From Pseudonocardia alaniniphila (GTDB lineage: Bacteria > Actinomycetota > Actinomycetes > Mycobacteriales > Pseudonocardiaceae): 64,000 bases of DNA. Location: assembly GCF_022524485.1 (NCBI RefSeq), contig NZ_JAKXMK010000042.1, forward strand, positions 32,435 through 96,434, written 5' to 3'. The notes beneath the pieces were generated by a model. The model was not told where the DNA came from. It saw only the letters and a program-made list of their open reading frames with translations, and ran no database searches. Both the position numbers and the translations under genes were made by a program. Of the stretch, positions 17,709 through 26,232 are shown one piece after another (position 1 is the stretch's first letter; each line of letters begins with the position of its first letter).

Positions 17709-18956
17709 CTAGCGGGTCGTAACGGGGACGGCCGCGGCGTTGGCGCCGACGCGTGCCTTGCTCACGGACGGGGTCCACGGGTCCTCGTGATCGGCCCACA
17801 GATCGCGCAGGTGCGGTGCCACCTGCAGGCCGAAGAGCTCGTTGTTCATCGCCGCGGTCTCCTCCGGGAGGTCACCCATGTGCATGCAGGTGATCAACTG
17901 CCCGACCCGCAGCTCGACGGCCAGCTCACGCAGGCGCTGCCGCACGCGCTCCGGCGTGCCGGCGATGATGAAGCCGAGGTCGTCGTACTCCCAGAAGGAC
18001 AGCTCGCCGCGGGTGGCGCGCAGCCGGTCCTCGGTGCTGACGCCGCGCGCCCGCTCGAGCATCTCGCGCTGCGAGGCGATCGAGGTGTAGCCGGGCGGGG
18101 CGGCGAAGTGCAGCGGGGCGCGCTGGCGGGTGAAGAAGTAGCGCACGGCGTCGCCGTACTGCCGCTCCGCCTCCGCCTCGGTGTCGGCCACGCAGATGAT
18201 CTGGGTGAACGCCATCCGGTTGGGGTTGACGTCCAGCCCGCGCTGCTCGACGCGGTCCCAGAACCCCCGGACGATCGGACGGGCGTTGGCCAGCCCGAAG
18301 AAGGACAGGTAGCCGTAGCAGTAGTCCTCGTCGAGCACGAGGTCCCAGGTCTCGATGCTGCCGGTGCCGGGCACCCAGATCGGCGGCGGCGTCTGCACCG
18401 GTCGCGGGAGCACGTTGACGTAGCGCAGCTTCGTGTACGTGCCGTTGAACGCGAACGGCTCGGGCTCGGTCCACGCCCGGGTGATCAGCTCACGCGCCTC
18501 GTGGAAGCGCGCCCGCAGCTCCGCGGGCGGCACGCCGTAGGCGAACGCGGTGTCCATCGGGGTGCCGAAGACGAAGCCGGCGATGAGCCGGCCCTCGGAC
18601 AGGCAGTCGAGGTAGGCCATCTCCTCCGCCACCCGGATCGGCGGGTTGTAGAGGGCGAGCGAGTTGCCGATGACCAGCAGCGCGGCGTTCTCCGTGCTGG
18701 AGGCCAGGCTCGCGGCCAGCAGGTTCGGCGACGGTGTCATCGCGAACGTCGTCTGGTGGTGCTCGTTGACCGCCAGGCCGTCCCAGCCGAGGCGGTCGGC
18801 CTGCTGCATGAGCCGGATGAACATCCGGTAGTGGGCGCCGACGTGCAGGGAGTCGACGAGCGACGCCGGGACGTCGACGCTGCCGCTCGGATGTCTCTGC
18901 GGGTATGTCTCCGGGAGACCGTCGTAGGTCGCCTCGGCGAACCAGTGGTATTTCAC
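17709..18956 (-). CDS. LLM class flavin-dependent monooxygenase (paralog)
   Basis: 415 residues, same length and very similar to the LLM at 14572 (MKYHWFAE, LAVNEHHQT, GTPMDTAFAYG, RVGQLITCMHMGDL). Two paralogs in one operon may act on successive intermediates or form a heteromer like LuxAB. 10-bp gap to the downstream hydrolase and 9-bp gap from the upstream SDR support one transcript. Confidence 0.92.
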   Translation of the reverse strand: MKYHWFAEATYDGLPETYPQRHPSGSVDVPASLVDSLHVGAHYRMFIRLMQQADRLGWDGLAVNEHHQTTFAMTPSPNLLAASLASSTENAALLVIGNSLALYNPPIRVAEEMAYLDCLSEGRLIAGFVFGTPMDTAFAYGVPPAELRARFHEARELITRAWTEPEPFAFNGTYTKLRYVNVLPRPVQTPPPIWVPGTGSIETWDLVLDEDYCYGYLSFFGLANARPIVRGFWDRVEQRGLDVNPNRMAFTQIICVADTEAEAERQYGDAVRYFFTRQRAPLHFAAPPGYTSIASQREMLERARGVSTEDRLRATRGELSFWEYDDLGFIIAGTPERVRQRLRELAVELRVGQLITCMHMGDLPEETAAMNNELFGLQVAPHLRDLWADHEDPWTPSVSKARVGANAAAVPVTTR

Positions 18957-18965
18957 CTCGGCCCC

Positions 18966-19757
18966 TCAGAAGTCCGGGCCGAGCCCGCCGATGGGCGGCA
19001 TCCCGGAGTGGGCCCACAGGCCGCCGTCGGCCACCACGTGCGTCCCGGTGACGAACGCGGCCTCGTCGGAGGCCAGGAACAGCACCACGTTCGCGATCTC
19101 CTCGGCCCGCCCGTAGCGGCCCATCGGGATGGCGCCGCGGATGTCCTCCCAGATCTGCGGGGCGGCGTCGTGCAGGCGGTCGATCGGTGGGGTGCCGATC
19201 GGGCCGGGGCACACGGCGTTGCAGCGGATGCCCTTGCGGGCGTACTCGATCCCGGTGACCCGCGCCAGGTTCACCACTCCGGCCTTGAGCACGTTGTAGG
19301 CGCCGAGCCCGTAGTCGCCTGCCAGGCCCGAGACCGACGCCGTGTTGACGATCGCGCCCTTGCCCTGGGCGAGCATCGGCACGAGCGCGCACTTGATCGC
19401 GTACCAGTACGCGGTGAGCCCGACGTCGAGCGAGCGGCGGAAGCCGTCGAGGGTGAGATCGCCGATCCGGCCGGGCTCGAAGGCGACGTGGTTGTTGTGC
19501 AGCACGTCCAGGGTGCCGTGGGTGTCAGTGGCGAAGGTGATGACGCGCTCGATCTCGGCCGGGTCGGATGCGTCGGCGTGCAGGAAGTCGATCACTCCGC
19601 CGGTCGCGCGGATCTCCCGCGCGACCGCGTCCCCCGACTTCTCGTTGATGTCGGCGATCACGACGCGGGCGCCCTCGCGGGTGAAGGCGCGTGCGGTGGC
19701 CGCGCCGATCCCGGAGCCGCCCCCGGTGATCACGGCGACCTTGCCGTCGAGACGCAT
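18966..19757 (-). CDS. SDR family oxidoreductase
   Basis: 263 residues from the ATG at 19757, which has AAAGGA 6 nt upstream; the upstream in-frame start is less supported. TGGGSGIGAA motif, IADIN, NNHVAFEPG (replacing the usual NNAG), and Y-x3-K as YNVLKAG. The unusual NNH and the GTPPIDRLHD loop set it apart from the other SDRs here. C-terminal DGGLWAHSG. Confidence 0.9.
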   Translation of the reverse strand: MRLDGKVAVITGGGSGIGAATARAFTREGARVVIADINEKSGDAVAREIRATGGVIDFLHADASDPAEIERVITFATDTHGTLDVLHNNHVAFEPGRIGDLTLDGFRRSLDVGLTAYWYAIKCALVPMLAQGKGAIVNTASVSGLAGDYGLGAYNVLKAGVVNLARVTGIEYARKGIRCNAVCPGPIGTPPIDRLHDAAPQIWEDIRGAIPMGRYGRAEEIANVVLFLASDEAAFVTGTHVVADGGLWAHSGMPPIGGLGPDF

Positions 19758-19899
19758 GTCTCGTCCTTTCTGCTGGAAGAGGTGGGTGCGGCGGAGCGTG
19801 CGTTGCTCCCGAGTCTGGTGAGCGGGGGCGGGGTGGACAACGGAACGCTGTCCACCCCTGCCCGTCATGCTGTGTGCAGGGCTCCATGCGTCACGGCGG

Positions 19900-21471
19900 C
19901 TACCCGGTGACCCCGACGCCGCGGAACGTGGGCGCGTAGGCGGGCTGGTAGCCCTCCGGGAAGACGGCCGTGTCGGTCCACGCGCTGGGTGGGAAGTGCG
20001 CGTGCAGCGGGAAGCTCTTGAGGATCTTCTTCTCCTCTTCGATCATCCGGTGCATCGCAGGCAGCCGGGCCTGTCTGTCCGATCCGGACAGTGCGTCCAT
20101 CCATGCCTGCTGGAACTCCGGTGTGGAGGTGTTCCACGGGTTCGCGTACTGGCCCGGCAGGCTCGCCTGGTAGACGGTCGTCGGGTCCTGGAACGGCGCG
20201 CCCATGCCCGGGAAGGCGTTGCCCTCCTGGCGGCCGTAGAAGGTGTTGGCGGTGGTGGGCGACTCGACGACCCGTGTGGAGGCGCGCAGGCCGACCTCGG
20301 CCAGCATCGGGATCAGTGCCTCCGCCACGGCGCGGTGGTCGTCGAGGCTGGGCACCAGCATCTCGAAGTCGACACCGTTCGGATATCCGGCTTCGGCCAG
20401 CAGCCGCCGCGCCGCGGAGGGGTCGTAGTTGTTGTCCGGGCCGTCGGGTGACACGGCAGGGTCATAGGCCCAGTAGCTCGGCGGCATGTACTGCGCCACG
20501 GGTTCGCCGATCCCGAAGAAGACGCCGTCCACGATCGCGCGGCGGTCGATGGCGTGCTGCATGGCCTGGCGGACCCGGAGGTCGTCGAAGGGCGGCTTCC
20601 CGGTGTTCATGTACATCGACATGATCGAGAGGCTCTTCGACGGAGCGGTGTTGAGCCCGGCTGCGGCTGCCTGCTCGGCCTGCGACGGGTCGAGATAGGT
20701 GAGCTCGGCCTGCCCGGTCTGCAGCATGTTCATCCGTGTCGTCGCGGACGTCTGCACGTAGATCTCGTAGTGCGCGGCCTTCGCCGCCTCCGGGTCCCAG
20801 TAGTCGGGGTTGCGGTCGTAGCGCGTGATCTGCCCGGGGACGTACTCCACGAGCTTCGCCATGCCCGAGCCGACCGGGTTCTGGTCGAGGTCGGGTTTGG
20901 TGAAGGCCGCCGGGCTGATCATCGTGCCCGTCGTGCCGCTGAACAGGGCCGGGAGGTTCCCGCCCGGACCGCTGAGGTTGACGCGTGCGGTGAACTGGTC
21001 GACAACGTCGACGCCCGCCACGCGGGCCAGTGCGCCCTTCTGGGTGCTGCCGTCGAGGGTCATGGCCCGCTCGATGTTGGCCTTGACGGCCGCGGCGTCG
21101 AACTTCGTGCCGTCGATGAAGGTGACGTCGTCGCGCAGGTGCAGCACGAGCGCCGTCTCGTTGTCGACGAACTCCCACGAGGTGGCGAGCTGGGGCCCCA
21201 GGTCGCCGTTCTCCTGCTCCATGATCAGCTGGTCGTAGACCAGCCGGAAGAAGATCATGTCCCACGGGTTCGCGGACTTGTGCGGGTCGAACGTCGAGGG
21301 GTTCTGCACGAACACGTAGCGGAACGTGCCGTTCGGATCGATCTCCCCGCTGCCGGCGGATCTCTGGCCGGATCCGCCGCCGCAGCCTGCGAGAGCCAGG
21401 GCGACCACCGCGAGCAGGCTGATGAGCCAGCGGGCGCGTGCGGTGTGCAACGTCGGTGGTGTACCGCGCAC
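19900..21471 (-). CDS. ABC transporter solute-binding lipoprotein, family 5
   Basis: 523 residues, GTG start with AGGAG 7 nt upstream. Signal peptide with RARW, hydrophobic stretch and lipobox LAGC (C30), so anchored outside the membrane. SBP_bac_5 features: DPHKSANPWD, LRDDVTFIDGTKFDA, YDRNPDYWDP, RQAMQHAIDRRAIVDGV. First gene of the minus-strand operon; the matching permeases/ATPases are not adjacent but a complete opp/dpp-type set lies at 25183-29175. Probably captures the growth substrate of the LLM pathway. The MITE-like copy B abuts its ribosome site. Confidence 0.94.
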   Translation of the reverse strand: MRGTPPTLHTARARWLISLLAVVALALAGCGGGSGQRSAGSGEIDPNGTFRYVFVQNPSTFDPHKSANPWDMIFFRLVYDQLIMEQENGDLGPQLATSWEFVDNETALVLHLRDDVTFIDGTKFDAAAVKANIERAMTLDGSTQKGALARVAGVDVVDQFTARVNLSGPGGNLPALFSGTTGTMISPAAFTKPDLDQNPVGSGMAKLVEYVPGQITRYDRNPDYWDPEAAKAAHYEIYVQTSATTRMNMLQTGQAELTYLDPSQAEQAAAAGLNTAPSKSLSIMSMYMNTGKPPFDDLRVRQAMQHAIDRRAIVDGVFFGIGEPVAQYMPPSYWAYDPAVSPDGPDNNYDPSAARRLLAEAGYPNGVDFEMLVPSLDDHRAVAEALIPMLAEVGLRASTRVVESPTTANTFYGRQEGNAFPGMGAPFQDPTTVYQASLPGQYANPWNTSTPEFQQAWMDALSGSDRQARLPAMHRMIEEEKKILKSFPLHAHFPPSAWTDTAVFPEGYQPAYAPTFRGVGVTG

Positions 21472-21482
21472 GTCGAATCTCC

Positions 21483-21648
21483 TAGTGTCGTGGAAACGGG
21501 GTTCCTTGCCCGGATCCGGTGTCCAGGCGGATGGATCGCAAGGCGGAGGAGGCGCCGATACCGCTGTTGTATCGGCGCCGACGACAACGCCGCGAGGCGC
21601 CGCCTGGGCGCCGGAGGCGGGTAAGACGACCTCGTTTCCTCGGCACTA
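21483..21648 (+). repeat. MITE-like element, copy B
   Basis: Inverted copy of 14326-14491. Left end TAGTGTCGTGGAAACGGGGT and right end (complement) TAGTGCCGAGGAAACGAGGT pair at 17 of 20 positions. CTAG-like sequence flanks both ends. The first base overlaps the AGGAG ribosome site of the solute-binding protein, so any promoter of that operon must lie inside or beyond the element. Confidence 0.85.
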
Positions 21649-21695
21649 GTGGGTGGGTGGGCCGCAGGCCGGGTGGGCGTCGTGACCGGCCGGGT

Positions 21696-23048
21696 TCACG
21701 GGGCGACTTCCGGCGTCCGCACGTTTGACGGGCCGCTGCGCGGCGCTGCCGCCACCGCCTGGTGGACGCGGACCTCCCGCGACAGCAGCACGGGGACGAT
21801 CGCGACGGCGAACAGGACGGCGCCGACGATCCAGATGGTGTCGAGCTGGGCCCTGCCGGTGGCGGAGGTGTCCATCCAGTTGCCGCTGAGGTCGGTGATG
21901 AACCAGCCCACCGCGACCTGCAACGCCGCCGCGGCGCCGTTGAGGGTGCCCGTGACCTCCGGCCGGGCGATGCCCGCCCAGTAGCTGTTCACCGTGCCCC
22001 AGAACATCGGGTCACACAGGAAGGCGAACGCTCCGATGAACAGGCCCCAGACCACCCAGCTCGAGTCGTGCAGGACGACGCCGAGGATGAACCCGATCGC
22101 GCCGCAGGCCGGTCCGAGAGCGAGCCACGGGCGGGTCCGGCCGCCGAAGAAACGGGCCACGAGGCTGCCGTTGATCAGTCCGAACAGCACCGGGATGAGG
22201 GCGATGAACGGGCTGACCCACGCGATGGTGTCGGGGTTGACGCCCTCGAGGGTGATCAACCCGTAGGGCAGCCACGGACCGGACAGCCAGGTCGGCGTGG
22301 TGGCCAGACCGGTCGCGATGACCATCGTGAGCACGCTGCGGTTCTTCAGCGCCGCCGCCAGCTCGCGGAACGTCAGCTTCTCGCGGACCTCCGCTCCGTG
22401 GTGCTCGGCGCGGATCTGCAGCACCTCGTCCGCGCTGATGCCGCGCATCTTCTCCGGCCGGTTGGCGGTGAAGACGAACAGCAGGACCAGCGCGGGCACA
22501 CCGAGAGCAGCGACGATGAGGAACGCGTCCCGCCAGGAGAGGTGGTTGGCCAGCGGGAGGGCGATCGCCGGCGCGATCACCCCGGCGATCAGGGTGGAGC
22601 TCATCCACGTCGACGTCGCCCTGGCCCCGAGCGCACCCGGGAACCACACCGACAGCAGGCGCTGCGAGGGCGCCCACAGGAAGCCGAAGAAGATGCCGAA
22701 GACGAAGTTGCGCCACCACATCTCGCCGTAGGTGTGGACGAACGCCATCGTCGCCGAGAGCACGGTGACGCCGACGACGCAGATGATGAGCATCTGCTTG
22801 GCACCGATGCGGTCGGCCAGCACACCTGCGAGCAGCAGGAGGGGGAAGTAGCCGAGCAGGTAGCTCGCCGTGACGCTGGAGATCTGCACAGGGGTGAGGT
22901 GCAGGTCGGCCGACCAGAACGGGTTCAGCAGGCTGAACTTCGCGCTGTCGAGCCAGACGACGAAGTTGACGAAGAGAATGGTGACGAGCATCAGCCCGCG
23001 TCTGCCCGAGAGCAGGCGTAGTGCTGGAGTGGGAGCAGTGATTCCCAT
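21696..23048 (-). CDS. MFS transporter (ACS-like)
   Basis: 450 residues with about 12 predicted hydrophobic segments; GVLADRIGAKQMLI is the loop 2-3 MFS motif and the central loop is at about 190-240. Style fits anion:cation symporters for organic acids, but substrate is unknown. GGAGGAC ribosome site. Lies between the MITE copy B and the remnant of a solute-binding protein gene, all on the minus strand. Confidence 0.9.
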   Translation of the reverse strand: MGITAPTPALRLLSGRRGLMLVTILFVNFVVWLDSAKFSLLNPFWSADLHLTPVQISSVTASYLLGYFPLLLLAGVLADRIGAKQMLIICVVGVTVLSATMAFVHTYGEMWWRNFVFGIFFGFLWAPSQRLLSVWFPGALGARATSTWMSSTLIAGVIAPAIALPLANHLSWRDAFLIVAALGVPALVLLFVFTANRPEKMRGISADEVLQIRAEHHGAEVREKLTFRELAAALKNRSVLTMVIATGLATTPTWLSGPWLPYGLITLEGVNPDTIAWVSPFIALIPVLFGLINGSLVARFFGGRTRPWLALGPACGAIGFILGVVLHDSSWVVWGLFIGAFAFLCDPMFWGTVNSYWAGIARPEVTGTLNGAAAALQVAVGWFITDLSGNWMDTSATGRAQLDTIWIVGAVLFAVAIVPVLLSREVRVHQAVAAAPRSGPSNVRTPEVAP

Positions 23049-23211
23049 GGCCGTCCTCCGGTCGGAGCGGGATCGGCCGCGGATCGCGGTCGAGTGTCAG
23101 GCGCTCGAGCGGGGCGGGTGCTTGCTGGGCACCCGCCGGCAGGGCGCGGCATCAGGTCGTCGAACCGCCCGGCGTGCCCGGGCGATCAGGAACGTGGGGG
23201 GTGGTACCGGG

Positions 23212-23298
23212 TCAGCTCACTCCCCGGAACACCGGTGCGTAGGCCGGGTGGTAGCCCTCGGGGAACACCACGCTGGGCGGCCGCGCGGCGAAGATGGC
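23212..23298 (-). pseudogene. C-terminal remnant of a family-5 solute-binding protein
   Basis: Reading the minus strand to the TGA at 23214-23212 gives a tail ending PPSVVFPEGYHPAYAPVFRG-VS. It matches the last residues of the intact lipoprotein at 19900 (PPS, then AVFPEGYQPAYAPTFRG-VGVTG). There is no room for the rest of the gene: the SDR stop is at 23303. So a second solute-binding gene once ended here and was deleted, leaving about 28 codons. Confidence 0.75.
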
Positions 23299-23302
23299 GG
23301 CC

Positions 23303-24100
23303 TCAGCCGGTGAACTGGCCGCCGGCCGGGTGCAGGAGCTGCCCGGTCATGAACGACGACTCGGCCGAGGCGAGGAACAGGCAGGTGGCCGCGATCTCCT
23401 CGGGCCTGCCGAGCCGGTTCATCGGCGTGATGCTCATGGCCATCTCGTAGGCGGGGCGATTGTCCTCGATCCCGGCGATCATCGGCGTGGCCGTGTAGCC
23501 GGGCCCGACGGCGTTGACGCGCACCCCGGTGGCGGCCAGTTCGAGGCCCATGACCTTGGTGAGCATCCAGACGCCCGCCTTGGACACGCAGTACGGCGCC
23601 GCGCCCGCGAGCGGGATACGCGCGGCGCTGGAGGCGATGTTGACGATCGAGCCCCCGGTGCCCTGCTCGAGCATCTGCCGGGCCAGGGCCCGGTCGGTCT
23701 GCATCACCCCGACGACGTTGACGTCGAGCACGCGCTGGAAGGTCTCCGTCGCGATGTTCACGACGTGCGTCGCCCGCTCGCCCGCCGCGCGGGTCTGGAC
23801 GTTGCTCGGGCCCGCGGCGGTGGCGATCCCGGCGGATGCGACGCCCACGTCGACCTTGCCGAACTCGGAGACGGCCGCCGCGACGAGCGCATCGCAGTCG
23901 TCCGAGCTCGTGGTGTCGGTCCGGAGCTGGATACCGCGCCTGCCCGCTTTCTCCACCAGCCGCAGCGTCTCGTCGGCCGGTGCCAGGTCGCCGATGACGA
24001 TGTCGGCACCTTCCTCGGCGAAGCGGACGGCGGTGGCCTGGCCGATGCCGCTGGCCCCGCCGGTGATGACGGCGACCTTGCCCTCGAGCGCGTTGCCCAT
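23303..24100 (-). CDS. SDR family oxidoreductase
   Basis: 265 residues. TGGASGIGQA motif, IGDLAP, SAGIAT (in place of NAG), Y-x3-K as APYCVSKAG. A longer variable segment (about 90-115) than in other local SDRs. GGGAGA ribosome site. 42 bp downstream of an alcohol dehydrogenase and last intact gene of the ABC importer operon, so it probably works on the imported compound. Confidence 0.91.
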   Translation of the reverse strand: MGNALEGKVAVITGGASGIGQATAVRFAEEGADIVIGDLAPADETLRLVEKAGRRGIQLRTDTTSSDDCDALVAAAVSEFGKVDVGVASAGIATAAGPSNVQTRAAGERATHVVNIATETFQRVLDVNVVGVMQTDRALARQMLEQGTGGSIVNIASSAARIPLAGAAPYCVSKAGVWMLTKVMGLELAATGVRVNAVGPGYTATPMIAGIEDNRPAYEMAMSITPMNRLGRPEEIAATCLFLASAESSFMTGQLLHPAGGQFTG

Positions 24101-24142
24101 GGATGTCTCCCTTCGGTACGTGCGGATGAACGTGGGGGCGGC

Positions 24143-25186
24143 TCAGTCGGGGACGACGACGACCTTCACCGAGCCGTCCACGGCGTGCTGGGTGGCGAAC
24201 GCCTCGGCGACCCGGGAGAGCGGCACGCGGTGCGACACCAGTGGTGCGACCTGGACGTGGCCCTCGGAGAGGAGCCGGAACGCCTCGGTGGAGTCGACCG
24301 GCGTGTAGGCGAAGCTGCCGAGCAACCGCAGTTCCTTCTGCACGATGGTGTTGACGTCGACCGGCGGTGTGGTGCTGGTCAGCCCCGCCACCGCGACCGT
24401 GCCGCCGGCGCGCGTGACGGCCGTGGCGAGCGCGAGCACCGGCAGGGCCCCGGAGCACTCGAAGAACGTCCGCACGTTGCCGCTGCCGGGCTGGTACGGC
24501 GAGTTCGACGTGCCCCAGCGGTCGAGGATGTGCTCGTGTGCGTCCGCGGAGCGGGAATCGAGCACAGCCGCACCGGTGGCGGCGGCGACCTTCAGCCGGG
24601 CAGGAGAGACGTCGATCCCGAGCATGTCGCGGGCGCCCGCTGCCTGCAGTACGCGCAGCACGCACTGGCCGATCGAGCCGAGCCCGGCCACGACGATCGG
24701 TGCGTCGAGGTCGGGGGCGGCCGACCGGACCGCGCGCACGGCCACCGAGAGTGGTTCGAGGAACGCTCCTTCCTCGAAGGACATCCCCTCCGGCATGCGG
24801 AACAGCCGGCCGTCCATCTCGGCGTGCGGGACGAGCACCTGGTCGCCGAGCCCGCCGCGGGCGCTGCGGTGCGGGTCGGCGCAGAGGTTGGTGCGGCCCG
24901 CGGCGCACTGCGCGCACGTGCCGCAGGGGCCCATCGGGTTGACCGCGACCCGGTGCCCGACGGCCAGGTCACGGATGCCGGCACCGGCGGCGCTGACGGT
25001 GCCGGCGAACTCGTGTCCCATCGCGGAGCCCTCGGCGATCCAGGCGCCCTCGGCGAAGGCGTGCACGTCGGAGCCGCAGATGCCGCACGCGCCGACGTCG
25101 AGCACGACGTCGAGCGGGCCCGGCACCGGCGCCTGCTCCTCGATCAGGCCGATCGAGCCGATGCCCTGCCACCGCGCGGACCTCAT
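24143..25186 (-). CDS. Zinc-dependent alcohol dehydrogenase (MDR)
   Basis: 347 residues. Catalytic zinc ligands C in GACGICGSDVHAF and GHE in GSAMGHEFAG; structural-zinc cysteines CGTCAQCAAGRTNLC; NAD fold VAGLGSIGQCVLRVLQ. Resembles sorbitol/threonine dehydrogenase-type enzymes. ATG overlaps the stop of the ABC ATPase by 4 bp, so it is co-expressed with the importer and probably oxidises the imported alcohol. Confidence 0.93.
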   Translation of the reverse strand: MRSARWQGIGSIGLIEEQAPVPGPLDVVLDVGACGICGSDVHAFAEGAWIAEGSAMGHEFAGTVSAAGAGIRDLAVGHRVAVNPMGPCGTCAQCAAGRTNLCADPHRSARGGLGDQVLVPHAEMDGRLFRMPEGMSFEEGAFLEPLSVAVRAVRSAAPDLDAPIVVAGLGSIGQCVLRVLQAAGARDMLGIDVSPARLKVAAATGAAVLDSRSADAHEHILDRWGTSNSPYQPGSGNVRTFFECSGALPVLALATAVTRAGGTVAVAGLTSTTPPVDVNTIVQKELRLLGSFAYTPVDSTEAFRLLSEGHVQVAPLVSHRVPLSRVAEAFATQHAVDGSVKVVVVPD

Positions 25187-26232
25187 GCCGGCACCTGCGC
25201 CTGACGGGCCGACCGCATCGTGCGCACCGACGCACCGCCCAGCCGGGGTCCTTCGGTGTGCAGGTGGCAGGCGACCTCGCCGGAGCCGAGGGCGGGGGAC
25301 AGCAGTGGGTCCACGGTGCGACAGACCTCCATGACGTAGGGGCAGCGGGTGTGGAACCGGCAGCCCGGTGGGACGTTCGACGGGTCGGGTGGGTCACCGG
25401 CCAGCACGATGCGTTCACGGGCGCGCTGGACCTTCGGCGACGGCACCGGCACCGCGGACAGCAGCGCCTGTGTGTACGGGTGAGCGGGCGCGTCGAACAC
25501 CCGGGCCGCGTCGCCGTGCTCGACGATCCGGCCGAGGTACATCACCGCGACGCGGTCGGAGATGTGGCGCACCACCGACAGGTCGTGCGCGATGAACAGG
25601 TAGGTCAGCCCGATCTCGGCGGACAGCTCCTCCAGCAGCCCGATCACCTGGTTCTGTGTGGACACGTCCAGCGCGCTGACCGCCTCGTCCAGCACGAGGA
25701 TTCGCGGGTCGGCCGCGATGGCGCGGGCGATGGTGAGCCGCTGGCGCTGGCCGCCGGAGAACTCGTGCGGGTAGCGGAGCATGTAGTCGGGCGAGAGCCC
25801 GACGCGGCGCAGCAGCTCGGCCACCCGCTCGGTCCGCTCGGCCCGGCCCAGCCGCAGGTGCACGTCGATCGGTTCGCCGATCGACTCCCGTACGAGCATC
25901 GACGGGTCGAGCGAGGAGTAGGGGTCCTGGAACACCATCTGGATGTCGCGGCGCGCGGTTCTCAGCTCTTTGGCCGGCAGCCCGATGAGCTCGCGGCCCG
26001 CCAGTCGCACCGAGCCTGCCGACGGCTCGACCAGGCGCAGCAGCCCGCGTGCCGTGGTCGACTTGCCGCAGCCGGACTCACCGACCAGACCGAGCGTCTC
26101 GCCGTCGTGCAGCTGGAAGCTCACCCCGTCGACCGCGCGGACGGAGACCCGCTCACGGAACAGCTTCTTGCGCGGGGAGAACGTGACCTGGAGGTCCTGG
26201 ACGTCGAGGAGGGGAGCCGGATCCGCACTCAC
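25183..26232 (-). CDS. ABC transporter ATP-binding protein (OppF/DppF type)
   Basis: 349 residues from the GTG that overlaps the upstream ATPase stop (GTGA); an ATG at 26271 would overlap that gene by 42 bp. Walker A GESGCGKST, signature FSGGQRQRL, Walker B LVLDEAVSALD, and the C-terminal oligopeptide-type CRFHTRCPYVMEVC cluster. One of the two ATPases driving a dipeptide/oligopeptide/nickel-type importer. Confidence 0.95.
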   Translation of the reverse strand: MSADPAPLLDVQDLQVTFSPRKKLFRERVSVRAVDGVSFQLHDGETLGLVGESGCGKSTTARGLLRLVEPSAGSVRLAGRELIGLPAKELRTARRDIQMVFQDPYSSLDPSMLVRESIGEPIDVHLRLGRAERTERVAELLRRVGLSPDYMLRYPHEFSGGQRQRLTIARAIAADPRILVLDEAVSALDVSTQNQVIGLLEELSAEIGLTYLFIAHDLSVVRHISDRVAVMYLGRIVEHGDAARVFDAPAHPYTQALLSAVPVPSPKVQRARERIVLAGDPPDPSNVPPGCRFHTRCPYVMEVCRTVDPLLSPALGSGEVACHLHTEGPRLGGASVRTMRSARQAQVPA

